A program made the translations under genes and the position numbers. This document shows positions 1-8,826 of a stretch of DNA of 26,164 nt, piece by piece. Location of the stretch: the NCBI GenBank assembly GCA_964655195.1, contig CAZZLK010000058.1, positions 1 to 26,164 on the forward strand, read 5' to 3'. The first letter of the stretch is position 1. Every line of letters begins with the position of its first letter. The notes beneath the pieces were generated by a model. It worked only from the letters and a program-made list of their open reading frames with translations. It was not told the origin of the DNA and made no database searches. This DNA is from DUMJ01 sp964655195. Its GTDB lineage: Bacteria > DUMJ01.

Positions 1-1114
1 CTGGTCTATTAAACATATCAACAAGCCTCGATGCCACTATACCAATCACACCGGAGTGCCAAGATTCAGAGTACTCCAAAATTGTAGAGGATAGAGTTTC
101 TCCTTCTAACTTCTTGAGTATCTCATCCAGTATCTCATCTACTAAGCCTCTTCTACGTCTATTCTTCTCCTCAAGTTTCTCAGAAAGGACCTTTGCACTT
201 GTAGGATCTGAAGTTAATAGTAGCTCTATTGCAATATCCGCAGAACCCAATCTCCCCGCTGAGTTCAGTCTAGGTACTAAAGTCAATGACAGAAGTTCTG
301 CGTTCAGGAGTCTATCCTCTATCCCAGCACTTCTCATAAGGTACAGAAGCCCAACCCTGGGAGAGAATCTTAATCTGTTTATACCTCTCTTTACTATGAT
401 CCTATTTTCTTCGGTTAGTGGCACTATATCGGCTATCGTACCCAAGGATACCAGATCAAGTATCTCTTCTAGATAGGTATCCTCATCGAGTAATTCTTTT
501 ACAAGAGCCCTGGCAAACTGCCAAGCAACCCCAACACCGGAGAGTTGCTTGAATGGATAGAGTGAATCTTCTCTTTTTGGATCGACTATCGCCATTGCAG
601 GAGGTAATATTTCAGGTATATTATGATGATCCACTACGATGGTATCTATCCCTACAGATCTAGCATAATCTATAGGAACCGAAGAGGAAACGCCGCAGTC
701 TAATGTTATCATTAATGAAGCATTCTGTTTCTTTATCTTTTCTATAGCCTCTATGTTTAATCCGTAGCCCTCAGAGAGTCTGTTGGGTATGTAATAGAAG
801 ACATCGAAACCTAAACCCTTCATCGTATGAAATAAGATAGCTACTGAGGTAAGACCATCCACATCATAATCACCATATAGGCAGACCCTCTCTCTGTTAA
901 GCAGAGCCCTCTTTACTCTGGATATAGCGGCCTCAATATCGGGGAGCAAAAAGGGATCCGCTATCCCTCCCATACTAGGAGAGAGAAACCTCTCTGCCAG
1001 AAAAGGAGAGGTAATTCCTCTCCTAAACAAGACTCTTGCTATCGGAGGGAGGACACCCAAAGTATCAGAGAGATATTTCCAGTCAGAGGGGCATTCTTTA
1101 ATAATAAAGCGCAT
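1..1114 (-). CDS. recJ: Single-stranded-DNA-specific exonuclease RecJ (3' end cut by window edge)
   Basis: RecJ degrades single-stranded DNA 5' to 3' in recombination and base-excision repair. I translated the minus strand from ATG at 1112-1114; the frame is open to the left edge, giving about 371 of a usual 550-600 residues. The visible DHH-family motifs are LYGDYDVDGLTS (Asp cluster for metal binding), ITLDCGVSS and VVDHHNIP (the DHH motif), followed by the RecJ-typical WHSGVIGIVASRLVD near the cut end. The missing part would hold the rest of DHHA1 and the OB fold. The gene starts 9 nt after the LapA-domain gene and is last in the visible minus-strand run. Its ribosome binding site is weak, which suggests translation coupled to the gene upstream. 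Family assignment is firm. Confidence 0.95.
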   Translation of the reverse strand, partial: MRFIIKECPSDWKYLSDTLGVLPPIARVLFRRGITSPFLAERFLSPSMGGIADPFLLPDIEAAISRVKRALLNRERVCLYGDYDVDGLTSVAILFHTMKGLGFDVFYYIPNRLSEGYGLNIEAIEKIKKQNASLMITLDCGVSSSVPIDYARSVGIDTIVVDHHNIPEILPPAMAIVDPKREDSLYPFKQLSGVGVAWQFARALVKELLDEDTYLEEILDLVSLGTIADIVPLTEENRIIVKRGINRLRFSPRVGLLYLMRSAGIEDRLLNAELLSLTLVPRLNSAGRLGSADIAIELLLTSDPTSAKVLSEKLEEKNRRRRGLVDEILDEILKKLEGETLSSTILEYSESWHSGVIGIVASRLVDMFNRP

Positions 1115-1123
1115 CACAGAAAA

Positions 1124-1450
1124 TTAGCTTTTATCTGCCTCTTCACCCTCTGCCTTTTCTTGACTCTGGGATACATCCCGAGAGGAATAGAGACTCCTTA
1201 ATCTATTTTCCTTTTCGAAAAGTTCCCTCTCTAGATTCCTAAACCTTCTCCTGTTTATCAAATCTTGAGGTATCCTGGCAATAACCGCTAAAAGAAATCC
1301 TATTATGAAAGCCAAAAAAAGGGCTAACGCTAGACTTACCTGTCTGGTTCCAAAGAAATAGTTCAGAGCTATTGGATAATTATTTATCTGGACAAATAGC
1401 GCTACAACAAATGCAACTATAAAAATCACTACCAGATAAAAATACATCAC
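1124..1450 (-). CDS. LapA-domain (DUF1049) small membrane protein
   Basis: This 108-residue protein has two predicted membrane helices, at about residues 2-20 and 39-60, joined by a short loop containing NYPIALNYFFG. The second helix is followed by a basic, then acidic, probably coiled cytoplasmic tail (RRRFRNLERELFEKENRLRSL). This layout is that of the lipopolysaccharide-assembly protein A (LapA/YciM-partner) domain family. In E. coli LapA works with LapB to control LPS synthesis; in other bacteria members of the domain family are uncharacterised. It sits between secF (7-nt gap) and recJ (9-nt gap), so it is probably co-transcribed. Assignment is from topology and general sequence pattern; a specific function is not claimed. 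Confidence 0.7.
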   Translation of the reverse strand: MMYFYLVVIFIVAFVVALFVQINNYPIALNYFFGTRQVSLALALFLAFIIGFLLAVIARIPQDLINRRRFRNLERELFEKENRLRSLYSSRDVSQSQEKAEGEEADKS

Positions 1451-1456
1451 CTGAGT

Positions 1457-2464
1457 TCACCTCCTTTTCTTCCTCACTGTGGAGGTTCTTGATTGAGTCG
1501 CCGGCTTTGGAGGAGTCTCTGTTAACTTATTTACACTGGAGGAACGAACCGTCTCTTCTTCTTTAATCTTTTCCTCCTCTTTTAACCACTGTCTCTTTCT
1601 AAGGAGCACCAAAACCGGTGCTGCTATAAAGATAGACGAATAACCACCAGCTGCTATTCCAACGGTAAGCCCAAAGGCAAAGTCTTTTATGGCAGATCCA
1701 CCGAGGAAATAGACAACTAGTACTGCTAAGATAGTAGTAAGAACAGTATTTATACTCCTTGTCAAATTCTCCAATATACTCCTATTAACAAGTTGTGGAA
1801 AGGTCTCCTTTGAGTCTCTGGGTCTAAGTTTTAGATTTTCCCTAATTCTATCAAATATGACAACAGTATCGTTTATCGAATAACCCACAACAGTAAGGAG
1901 TATCGCTATAAATGGAGTATTTATTTCTTTCTGTGTAAGAATAAACGCCAGGATAACAGCACATATGTCGTGGACAAGTGCTATATCTGCCGCTAAAGCC
2001 ATATCAGGTTTGAATCTTAGACTTATATATATCACCTGTGCTATTAGCCCTAAGATAGTCGCTATAATTGCAGCCCTTTTAAGCTCAGCACCTATAACAG
2101 GACCTATAAATTCCTCTCTTACAAGCTCTGCCTTTCCAAAATGAACTGAGAGTTTCTGGGTTATAGCATTCCTTGTCTCCTTGGACAATTCTTTTACTCT
2201 GATTATCACCCCATTATCCTCTGTCTTCTGAAGAAACGACTTCTCTAGATTAAATTCTGCAAGCAGTGGTCTTATCTCTCCCACACTATTGAATGGTTTT
2301 CCTAATCTATACTCTATTAATGTACCCCCAGTAAAGTCGAGTCCCCAGTTAAGTCCTCTGGTAAAAAATAAAAGTATAGAAAGTATAATGACTAAAGCTG
2401 CAATACCAATCCAGAGAGAGGTATACTTTACAATATTTATCCTAGATTTTTCGAAGTATCCCAT
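1457..2464 (-). CDS. secF: Protein translocase subunit SecF
   Basis: SecF pairs with SecD in the inner membrane and uses the proton or sodium gradient to help pull proteins through SecYEG on the outer side. At 335 residues it has normal SecF length. Seen in order are an N-terminal helix, the LDFTGGTLIEYRL motif at about residues 42-54, a small periplasmic domain, and then five helices with the SecF-conserved segment VVGYSINDTVVIFDRIREN at about residues 191-209. The C-terminal tail is basic and rich in Ser/Thr/Lys. It begins 9 nt after secD and clearly forms one operon with it. The ATG start has an upstream AGGAGG-type site (revcomp of about 2466-2473). Confidence 0.97.
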   Translation of the reverse strand: MGYFEKSRINIVKYTSLWIGIAALVIILSILLFFTRGLNWGLDFTGGTLIEYRLGKPFNSVGEIRPLLAEFNLEKSFLQKTEDNGVIIRVKELSKETRNAITQKLSVHFGKAELVREEFIGPVIGAELKRAAIIATILGLIAQVIYISLRFKPDMALAADIALVHDICAVILAFILTQKEINTPFIAILLTVVGYSINDTVVIFDRIRENLKLRPRDSKETFPQLVNRSILENLTRSINTVLTTILAVLVVYFLGGSAIKDFAFGLTVGIAAGGYSSIFIAAPVLVLLRKRQWLKEEEKIKEEETVRSSSVNKLTETPPKPATQSRTSTVRKKRR

Positions 2465-2473
2465 AAGATCCTC

Positions 2474-3709
2474 CTATACACCAAACATCTTAGCGCTTTT
2501 AATTATTCTTAAACGCTCAAAGAGTTGGAATAGAATCTGCGTCACTACAATTGCTGTAAACAAGCTTATAATAGTTCCAAGGGCAAGCATCACGGCAAAA
2601 CCTCTGACTGGTCCTGTACCAAAATAGAAGAGAACAGCTGATGCTATCAGCGTGGTTATCTGGGAGTCCAATATTGGAGCATAGGATCTCCTAAATCCTG
2701 CCTCTATACTTGATATCAAAGATTTACCCTTTCTAAGTTCTTCCTTTACCCTCTCAAATATGATTACATTACCATCAACAGCCATACCCACAGACATTAT
2801 TAGCGCTGCAATACCTGGTAGTGTAAGGGTGGCTCTAAGGGCAGAGACTAGACCTGCCAGGAGGGCAACATAGGTAATAAGGGATATGTCTGCAATAATT
2901 CCAGGGAACCGGTAGTAAATAATCATAAACAGCATTACCAGAATTACCGCAATGATTCCAGCCCTTATACTGGCATCTATAGTGTCCTTACCAAGTGTCG
3001 GACCTACCCTTTTCATCTCAATAAGCTGTAAGGGTACAGGTAATGCCCCTGCTCTCAGAAGTACCGCCAACTGTGTTGCAGATGCCAAGGTAAAGTTCCC
3101 CTCTATCTGTCCCTTTCCATCAGGTATCTCCGAACGAATCACCGGACAACTGATAACTACACCATCCAGAGTTATGGCAAGATACTTACCTATATTATTC
3201 CTTGTAAATTCGGCAAATATCTTTGCCCCTTTCGGATTAAATTCCACCTCAACCACAGGCCTACCATATTGATCATATCCAACTCTGGCGTCTTTAAGAT
3301 CCGCCCCGGTAAGTATAGTAGGAGCATCAGTCAATTTTGTCCCTTCCTCAACATACTTGGTGCCCGTATCCTTAAACTCCAGAAGGGCAGTCTTACCAAT
3401 AAGTTCTATTGCAGATTGAGGGTCTTCCTGATAACCAGGAAGCTCAACGACTAACCTTCTCTCCCCTTCTCTCTGTATTATTGGTTCTGTAATACCGAGC
3501 TGGTTTACCCTTGAGTCTATAATCGCCTGTACCCTGTTTAGAGTATCCCCTGTTACCTTTATCTCAGGGGTATCTTGAGCCTCAAATACAAGATGTACCC
3601 CTCCTTGAAGATCTAACCCTAGCTTTACAGAATACCTCATAAAAGTCCAGATACTTAATCCTATCAATGCTATAATTATTACTACTTTAATTGGAAGCCC
3701 TATACGCAT
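2474..3709 (-). CDS. secD: Protein translocase subunit SecD
   Basis: SecD is the partner of SecF in the Sec holo-translocon. The protein has 411 residues, typical of the short SecD form. It has an N-terminal helix (about residues 8-25), the conserved LGLDLQGGVHLVFEA motif (about 31-45), a large P1 periplasmic region ending near residue 235, and a six-helix bundle with the SecD-typical AVDGNVIIFERVKEELR (about 311-327). A GGAGGG site precedes the ATG. The gene follows the ABC ATPase by 11 nt, so transport of amino acids and secretion genes appear to share a transcript. No sign of damage. Confidence 0.97.
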   Translation of the reverse strand: MRIGLPIKVVIIIALIGLSIWTFMRYSVKLGLDLQGGVHLVFEAQDTPEIKVTGDTLNRVQAIIDSRVNQLGITEPIIQREGERRLVVELPGYQEDPQSAIELIGKTALLEFKDTGTKYVEEGTKLTDAPTILTGADLKDARVGYDQYGRPVVEVEFNPKGAKIFAEFTRNNIGKYLAITLDGVVISCPVIRSEIPDGKGQIEGNFTLASATQLAVLLRAGALPVPLQLIEMKRVGPTLGKDTIDASIRAGIIAVILVMLFMIIYYRFPGIIADISLITYVALLAGLVSALRATLTLPGIAALIMSVGMAVDGNVIIFERVKEELRKGKSLISSIEAGFRRSYAPILDSQITTLIASAVLFYFGTGPVRGFAVMLALGTIISLFTAIVVTQILFQLFERLRIIKSAKMFGV

Positions 3710-3720
3710 ATTCCCTCCTA

Positions 3721-4449
3721 CTAGTAAAGAATCTTACTTAGAAACATAGCAGTTCTTTCTTCCTTTGGATTTGAAAATATCTCCTTAGGAGTTCCCTCCT
3801 CTATGATACATCCATCATCCATAAATATTATCCTGGAGGCAACCTCTTTTGCAAAACCCATCTCGTGAGTAACTATGACCATTGTCATACCATCATTTAC
3901 CAGAGCCTTCATAACATCTAAGACCTCTTTTATCATCTCGGGGTCTAATGCGGAAGTCGGCTCGTCAAAGAGCATTATATCCGGCTGCATAGCTAATGCC
4001 CTCGCTATAGCAACCCTCTGTCTCTGTCCTCCAGAGAGCTGACTCGGATATGAGTATAGCTTATCTCCAAGTCCCATCCTCTCTAGAAGGGATCTGGCGA
4101 TATGTTCCGCCTCACTCTTAGATAGTCCCTTTACCTTCATCGGAGCAAGTGTAACATTATCTATAGCGGTCAGATGATTAAAGAGATTTATATGCTGAAA
4201 GACCATACCTATCCTTTCTCTGATTTTATCCACTGCCCTTCCATCCATCCCTGTTATATCTATCCCCTCAAATATAACTCTACCTGAAGTTGGCCTTTCT
4301 AAAAGATTTATACACCTTAATAGTGTGCTCTTCCCAGCACCGCTAGGTCCTATAATTACAACTACCTCTCCCTTCTCGACATTAAGGTCTACCCCTTTAA
4401 GTACTTCTAGTCTACCAAACTTCTTATATATCTTCTCTAACCTAATCAC
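3721..4449 (-). CDS. Polar amino-acid ABC transporter, ATP-binding protein (GlnQ type)
   Basis: This ATPase drives the importer formed with the permease and binding protein encoded just upstream. All ABC motifs are present in the 242 residues: Walker A GPSGAGKST at 34-42, Q-loop around 85, signature LSGGQ at 138-142, Walker B IMLFDE at 158-163, and the H-loop histidine at 195. The sequence pattern (VFQHINLFNHLTAIDNV, THEMGFAKEVASRIIFMDDG) is that of the GlnQ/HisP polar amino-acid family. Its start overlaps the permease end by 8 nt. The exact amino acid cannot be told from the ATPase. Confidence 0.95.
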   Translation of the reverse strand: MIRLEKIYKKFGRLEVLKGVDLNVEKGEVVVIIGPSGAGKSTLLRCINLLERPTSGRVIFEGIDITGMDGRAVDKIRERIGMVFQHINLFNHLTAIDNVTLAPMKVKGLSKSEAEHIARSLLERMGLGDKLYSYPSQLSGGQRQRVAIARALAMQPDIMLFDEPTSALDPEMIKEVLDVMKALVNDGMTMVIVTHEMGFAKEVASRIIFMDDGCIIEEGTPKEIFSNPKEERTAMFLSKILY

Positions 4450-5104
4450 TTATACTCATTCTCCTCTCTGTATATCTGACGAGTAGAGAAAGAGGTAAGG
4501 TGATTGCCAGATATAAAAGGGCAACTACCGCCAAGACCTCAAAACTTCTAAAGGTCCTGCTGGTGATCTCCCTACCCACCCTCATAAGCTCAGCTATCGC
4601 TATAGTGGAAGCAAGAGAAGAATCCTTAAGCATAGCAATAAATTCATTTCCAAGAGGAGGAAGTATCCTCTTAAATGCCTGAGGCAAAATTATATATCTC
4701 ATAGCCTGCAGATATGACAAGCCAAGAGACCTGGCTGCCTCCATCTGACCCCTCTCTATAGACTGGATCCCTCCTCTAAATATCTCAGTAACATAGGCTC
4801 CGCTATTTATACCCATAGCAATAACAGCAGCGGTAAATGGTGGCAGGTTTATCCCTAAAGATGGAAGCCCAAAATAAACGAGAAATAGCTGGGCAAGTAG
4901 AGGAGTTCCTCTTATTACCTCCACATATATTGTAGAAGGAATTAAAAGTATCGGATTCCTAGAAACCCTAGCTATCCCACCAAATATACCTATAACTACT
5001 CCTATTCCCACCGATATAATAGTGAGCTCAATGGTCATTAAAGCTCCTTTACCTAAATGGGGAAGTATACCTACCAAAAAGGGGAAAAAGGATTCATTGG
5101 TCAT
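4442..5104 (-). CDS. Polar amino-acid ABC transporter, permease (GlnP/HisM type)
   Basis: This inner-membrane channel subunit has 220 residues and about five helices, the usual size for the family. The His/Glu/Gln/Arg permease pattern is clear: the ARVSRNP and EVIRGTPLLAQLFLVYFGLP segments, and the EAA loop AARSLGLSYLQAMRYIILPQAF with its conserved glycine that contacts the ATPase. Only one permease gene is present, so a homodimer is likely. It begins 10 nt after the binding-protein gene and overlaps the ATPase gene by 8 nt, a standard compact operon. Substrate is not resolvable beyond a polar amino acid. Confidence 0.95.
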   Translation of the reverse strand: MTNESFFPFLVGILPHLGKGALMTIELTIISVGIGVVIGIFGGIARVSRNPILLIPSTIYVEVIRGTPLLAQLFLVYFGLPSLGINLPPFTAAVIAMGINSGAYVTEIFRGGIQSIERGQMEAARSLGLSYLQAMRYIILPQAFKRILPPLGNEFIAMLKDSSLASTIAIAELMRVGREITSRTFRSFEVLAVVALLYLAITLPLSLLVRYTERRMSISD

Positions 5105-5114
5105 AGATTAGCGT

Positions 5115-5870
5115 CTACCAGCTAGCCCACTTCTCTCTGAGCTTTTCTATAACTCCCTCCTTCTTTAATCTTGCTATAACTATATTTATCTCTCTCAAAA
5201 GGGCTTTGTCCTCTTTGCGTACAGCTATCCCATACTGCTCCTTGGTGAGGAGTTTATTTATAACCTTAAGCCCCTTGGTACTTCTAACAAATGCCAGAGA
5301 AGTCAAGTCATCGGCTATTACTGCATCTACTCTTCCGTTCTTCAGTTCCAAAAATGCCCCATCTACTGTCTCAAATTTTCTAATCTCCTTTATACCTGGG
5401 AGGGATTCTGCATAGAACTGTCCGGTCGTTCCTAACTGTACCGCAACTATCTTCCCCTGTAGGTCCTTCTCACTCTTTATCCTGTTATCGTCTTCTCTGA
5501 CTGTTATGAGCTGTCCTGCATTATAGTAGGGTATAGAGAAGTCTACCTGTTTAGCCCTCTCTGGTGTTATAGTCATAGCAGAGATGATCATATCAAACTT
5601 CTTGGCAAGAAGGGCTGGTATAATGCCATCAAAGCTTGTATTTACGACTCTAAGTTTTACCTTAAGATGATCCGCTATCGCCTTGGCGATATCTATGTCT
5701 ATGCCAACTATATTCCCATCCTTATCCACAAACTCAAATGGGGGATATGCTGCATCACTCCCAACTACAAGCTCTCCTCTTGCCCTTATCTCATCTAAAA
5801 TAGTCTTAGACCAGGCTACTGTAGAAAACAGCATACAGAGTAACAGAAACAGTACTACATACTTAGACAT
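5115..5870 (-). CDS. Polar amino-acid ABC transporter, periplasmic binding protein
   Basis: This is the family-3 solute-binding protein of the importer. It has 251 residues with an N-terminal signal peptide (hydrophobic core YVVLFLLLCMLFSTVAW, likely cleavage near residue 21). The family pattern is clear: LVVGSDAAYPPFEFVDKDG, IDIDIAKAIA, and FDMIISAMTITPERAKQVDFS. The last of these contains the arginine that usually holds the amino acid carboxylate. There is no convincing lipobox, so a soluble periplasmic form fits a diderm cell. A strong GGAGGTGAT site lies just before the ATG, and a promoter-like element lies upstream after the rho stop codon. Confidence 0.94.
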   Translation of the reverse strand: MSKYVVLFLLLCMLFSTVAWSKTILDEIRARGELVVGSDAAYPPFEFVDKDGNIVGIDIDIAKAIADHLKVKLRVVNTSFDGIIPALLAKKFDMIISAMTITPERAKQVDFSIPYYNAGQLITVREDDNRIKSEKDLQGKIVAVQLGTTGQFYAESLPGIKEIRKFETVDGAFLELKNGRVDAVIADDLTSLAFVRSTKGLKVINKLLTKEQYGIAVRKEDKALLREINIVIARLKKEGVIEKLREKWASW

Positions 5871-5897
5871 AAAAAATCACCTCCGTTATTTTTTAAA

Positions 5898-5903
5898 ATT
5901 ATA
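5898..5903 (-). promoter_or_regulatory. Candidate extended -10 promoter for the ABC importer (and secDF) genes
   Basis: On the minus strand the bases just after the rho stop codon read TGGTATAAT: an exact -10 hexamer (5898-5903) with the extended TG motif. The -35 position is poor (AAAATT at 17-bp spacing), which an extended -10 can tolerate. It lies 28 nt before the strong ribosome binding site and start of the binding-protein gene. Together with the only gap over 50 nt in this run, it suggests independent expression of the ABC-secDF-recJ part. There is no hairpin terminator after rho, so read-through is also likely. Confidence 0.5.
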
Positions 5904-5925
5904 CCACATAAAGGTGAAGGAATTT

Positions 5926-7257
5926 TTATGCTACCGCTCTTAGATTTCTAAGGAAATCTTCATTTCTCCTATACTTGGATAGCTGTTCTATAAGGATCTC
6001 AGTAACATCCCCAGAATCTATAGCGCTTAGCATCTTCCTCAATAGCCACACCTTCTTTAATTCTTCCTCAGAGTAGAGCAATTCTTCTTTTCTCGTACCA
6101 GACATCCTCACATCTATAGCTGGGAATATCCTCTTATCTGCAAGTTTACGGTCAAGATGTATCTCCATATTACCGGTACCCTTGAACTCTTCATAGATAA
6201 CATCATCCATCCTGCTTCCGGTATCAACAAGTGCAGTGGCTATTATGGTAAGACTGCCCCCTTCTTCTATATTTCTGGCGGATCCGAAAAACTTCTTTGG
6301 CCCCCTTAGAGCTGTAGCATCCAGCCCTCCAGATAGAGTCCTGCCTGTAGGAGGAACAACATGGTTGTATGCCCTGGCAAGCCGGGTAAGACTATCAAGT
6401 AGTATAACCACATCCTTCTTTAACTCTACGAGTCTCTTAGCCCTTTCCAAGACTAGCTCGGCAACCCTTACGTGCTGCTCTGGAGGTTCATCGAAGGTTG
6501 AACTTATTACCTCCCCCTTTACAGAACGTTCCATATCTGTGACTTCTTCTGGTCTCTCATCTATCAGTAAGACTATAAGGTGAACCTCGGGATGATTGAT
6601 AGCTATACTGTTGGCTATCTTCTTAAGAACAGTAGTCTTCCCTGCCTTTGGAGGAGAAACTATGAGTCCTCTCTGCCCTTTCCCTAAAGGAGCTATAAGG
6701 TCTATCATCCTGGTGGTTATATCTCTGGGGTCTGCCTCCATAACCAGCCTTTCCATAGGATATATGGGGGTCAGATCATCAAAGTGTGGTCTGACTCTAG
6801 CCCTATCTATAGGGATCCCATTGACGGTCTCTACCCTCAAAAGGGCAGGATACTTTTCCTGTGTCTGTGGTAACCTTATAGGACCCCTTATAAGATCTCC
6901 CATCCTAAGGCCAAGTCTTCTTATCTGTGATTGCGATACATATATATCCTGGGATGTAGGGATATAACCGTTGTGTCTCAGGAAACCGTAACCATCCGGT
7001 AGTATCTCCAGAATCCCCTCTCTCACTTCTCCTACCGCTTCGGCTGGAGCCTCGACAGGTTGAGAGACTGCAGCTTCTTGCTCCTTCTTAAGAGCTTCTT
7101 CTCTCTTTTTCTCCTCTTCTCTCTCCTTTAAGACCTGATAGATCTTCTCCGCCAGGTCTTTTTTGTGCATTCGCCTAGCACCAGTTATGCCCAGTTCCTT
7201 CGCTATTTCGAAGAGTTCAAGTATCTTCTTGTTCTTTATTTCTTCTAATTCAAGCAA
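5926..7257 (-). CDS. rho: Transcription termination factor Rho
   Basis: Rho is the hexameric RNA helicase that ends transcription of untranslated RNA. The 443 residues show an N-terminal Rho_N helical domain (about 1-45, LGITGARRMHKKDL), a short charged linker (about 46-78), the OB/cold-shock RNA-binding domain (about 79-145, GILEILPDGYGFLR), and the RecA-type ATPase with P-loop SPPKAGKTT (201-209). The R-loop and Q-loop region around SGGLDATALRGPKKFFGSARN is also present. The start is TTG at 7255-7257, supported by AGGAGG nine bases upstream; no ATG fits better. It follows rarA by 13 nt. Length and motifs are complete; the linker is short compared with actinobacterial Rho. Confidence 0.98.
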   Translation of the reverse strand: MLELEEIKNKKILELFEIAKELGITGARRMHKKDLAEKIYQVLKEREEEKKREEALKKEQEAAVSQPVEAPAEAVGEVREGILEILPDGYGFLRHNGYIPTSQDIYVSQSQIRRLGLRMGDLIRGPIRLPQTQEKYPALLRVETVNGIPIDRARVRPHFDDLTPIYPMERLVMEADPRDITTRMIDLIAPLGKGQRGLIVSPPKAGKTTVLKKIANSIAINHPEVHLIVLLIDERPEEVTDMERSVKGEVISSTFDEPPEQHVRVAELVLERAKRLVELKKDVVILLDSLTRLARAYNHVVPPTGRTLSGGLDATALRGPKKFFGSARNIEEGGSLTIIATALVDTGSRMDDVIYEEFKGTGNMEIHLDRKLADKRIFPAIDVRMSGTRKEELLYSEEELKKVWLLRKMLSAIDSGDVTEILIEQLSKYRRNEDFLRNLRAVA

Positions 7258-7270
7258 AACTTTACACCTC

Positions 7271-8560
7271 CTAGAAAATCTTTCTTCCTTTCCATAATCT
7301 GTTCAATCTCTCCTTTATCTCTTTTTCTAAACCTTCATCAGAAGGTTCGTAGTATCTTTTTCCCAAAAGTTCTTTTGGAAGATAGTCCTGAAATATAAAA
7401 TGATCAGGATAGTCATGAGGATATACATAACCTGACCCCTCTACATTTCTGAGATGCACAGGGACATCTCCCAATACCTCATCCTTTAAATCCTCTCTGA
7501 CCCTAGATATAGCCTTATACACAGAGTTACTCTTCGGTGCGCAGGCTATATATATTGCCGCTTGGGCTAACGGTATTATGGCTTCTGGCAATCCTACATA
7601 TTCTAAAGCCTGGCTGGCACTTACTGCAACTACTAAAGCCATAGGGTCTGCGTTACCTACATCTTCGGCAGATTGAATAATCATCCTTCGGGCTATAAAT
7701 CTTGGGTCTTCCCCAGAATCTATCATCCTGACGAGCCAATAAACACTGGCATCAGGATCAGAACCTCTCAAACTCTTTATAAATGCAGATATAAGGTTAT
7801 AGTGCTCATCTCCATGTTCATCATATCTAAATAATCTCTCGGTAAAAAGCCTTTCGACATCAGATACATCAATGGTATCTCTTTTTTCACTTACTGCAAG
7901 TAACGCAGATTCCTCTAGAAGATTCAATGCCTGTCTCGCATCCCTGTTTGCATATCTTATTATAAGAGACTTGGCAGGTTCAGTAATTTTTAGATTTAGA
8001 TGTTTTAAACCTCGAGCATCATTCATTGCCCTATCTATAATGGTAGAAATATCATCATCTGTTAAAGGCTCAAGCTTTAAGACCCTACATCTTGATGTCA
8101 GCGTACTATTGAGTGTAAAATACGGATTCTCTGTAGTAGCACCTATAAGTATTATGGAACCATCCTCCACATAGGGCAATAAGACATCTTGCTGAGCTTT
8201 ATTGAACCTATGTATCTCATCTATAAATAGTATTGTGCCTCTTCCATACAATTTTCTGTACTCTTCCGCTTCCCCAAATATCTTTTTCAGTTCGCTCACT
8301 CCACTTAAAACCGCATTCACCTTAAACAACTTACAGTTAGAATTCTTAGCAATAATAAAAGCCAAAGTAGTCTTACCACAACCTGGTGGTCCCCAGAGGA
8401 TGATCGAAGGAGGGTCCTCTTTCCTTTCTATTATTTTCTTTATAAAACCATCCTCTCCAAGAAGATGTCTCTGCCCTAAAAATTCCGAGAGATTATCTGG
8501 CCTTAATCTAACAGACAGTGGCAACTTTCTCTTAGAACCAAAATCAAAGAGATCGCTCAT
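7271..8560 (-). CDS. rarA: Replication-associated AAA+ ATPase RarA (MgsA/WRNIP1 family)
   Basis: RarA acts at stalled replication forks and single-strand/double-strand DNA junctions. The 429-residue protein has Walker A WGPPGCGKTT (about 56-65), Walker B ILFIDEIHRF (about 110-119), the ATTENPYF sensor-1 segment, and the C-terminal tetramerisation region with the family-typical IQSAEDVGNADPMALVVA and LPEAIIPLAQAAIYIA. It begins 3 nt after the zinc-ribbon gene with little ribosome binding site, suggesting translational coupling. Placement near a 6S RNA and, further on, secDF and recJ resembles the aspS-recJ region of Bacillus, recalled from memory. Gene is intact. Confidence 0.97.
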   Translation of the reverse strand: MSDLFDFGSKRKLPLSVRLRPDNLSEFLGQRHLLGEDGFIKKIIERKEDPPSIILWGPPGCGKTTLAFIIAKNSNCKLFKVNAVLSGVSELKKIFGEAEEYRKLYGRGTILFIDEIHRFNKAQQDVLLPYVEDGSIILIGATTENPYFTLNSTLTSRCRVLKLEPLTDDDISTIIDRAMNDARGLKHLNLKITEPAKSLIIRYANRDARQALNLLEESALLAVSEKRDTIDVSDVERLFTERLFRYDEHGDEHYNLISAFIKSLRGSDPDASVYWLVRMIDSGEDPRFIARRMIIQSAEDVGNADPMALVVAVSASQALEYVGLPEAIIPLAQAAIYIACAPKSNSVYKAISRVREDLKDEVLGDVPVHLRNVEGSGYVYPHDYPDHFIFQDYLPKELLGKRYYEPSDEGLEKEIKERLNRLWKGRKIF

Positions 8561-8563
8561 ATA

Positions 8564-8815
8564 TCACACTAACCTACGTCTCTCAACTTTCTTCCCACAG
8601 TAAGGGCATACCCCCCAATTGGGTTCTAATGGCATCTTGCAATAAGGACAAACCTCAGATAGACCCTTTCCACAGTACGGGCAGTTATCAGCATCCTTAG
8701 GGATCATTCTCCCACAGAATGGACACTTCTTCTGATTTTTCTGCCTGCTTCTTCCAATAAGCCAAAAGGCAAGAATAACAATTATAAAGATTAACCATAC
8801 CGTTATTACTGGCAA
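8564..8815 (-). CDS. Membrane-anchored double zinc-ribbon protein
   Basis: This 83-residue protein has one N-terminal membrane helix (about residues 3-20), a short basic stretch, and two tandem zinc-ribbon modules built from eight cysteines in four CPxC-type pairs: 31/34, 45/48, 56/59 and 70/73. The start is TTG at 8813-8815, supported by GGAGG five bases upstream. The ribbons would face the cytoplasm if the positive-inside rule holds. Such proteins are common, and their function is generally unknown; here the location next to an RseC-like membrane Cys protein may be meaningful. No enzymatic motif is visible. Confidence 0.75.
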   Translation of the reverse strand: MPVITVWLIFIIVILAFWLIGRSRQKNQKKCPFCGRMIPKDADNCPYCGKGLSEVCPYCKMPLEPNWGVCPYCGKKVERRRLV

Positions 8816-8826
8816 TTACTCCTCCC

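Noticed and set aside
114..476. A plus-strand Ser-rich ORF inside recJ
   Set aside because: Opposite strand of recJ, whose own frame shows full family motifs; the ORF has no ribosome binding site.
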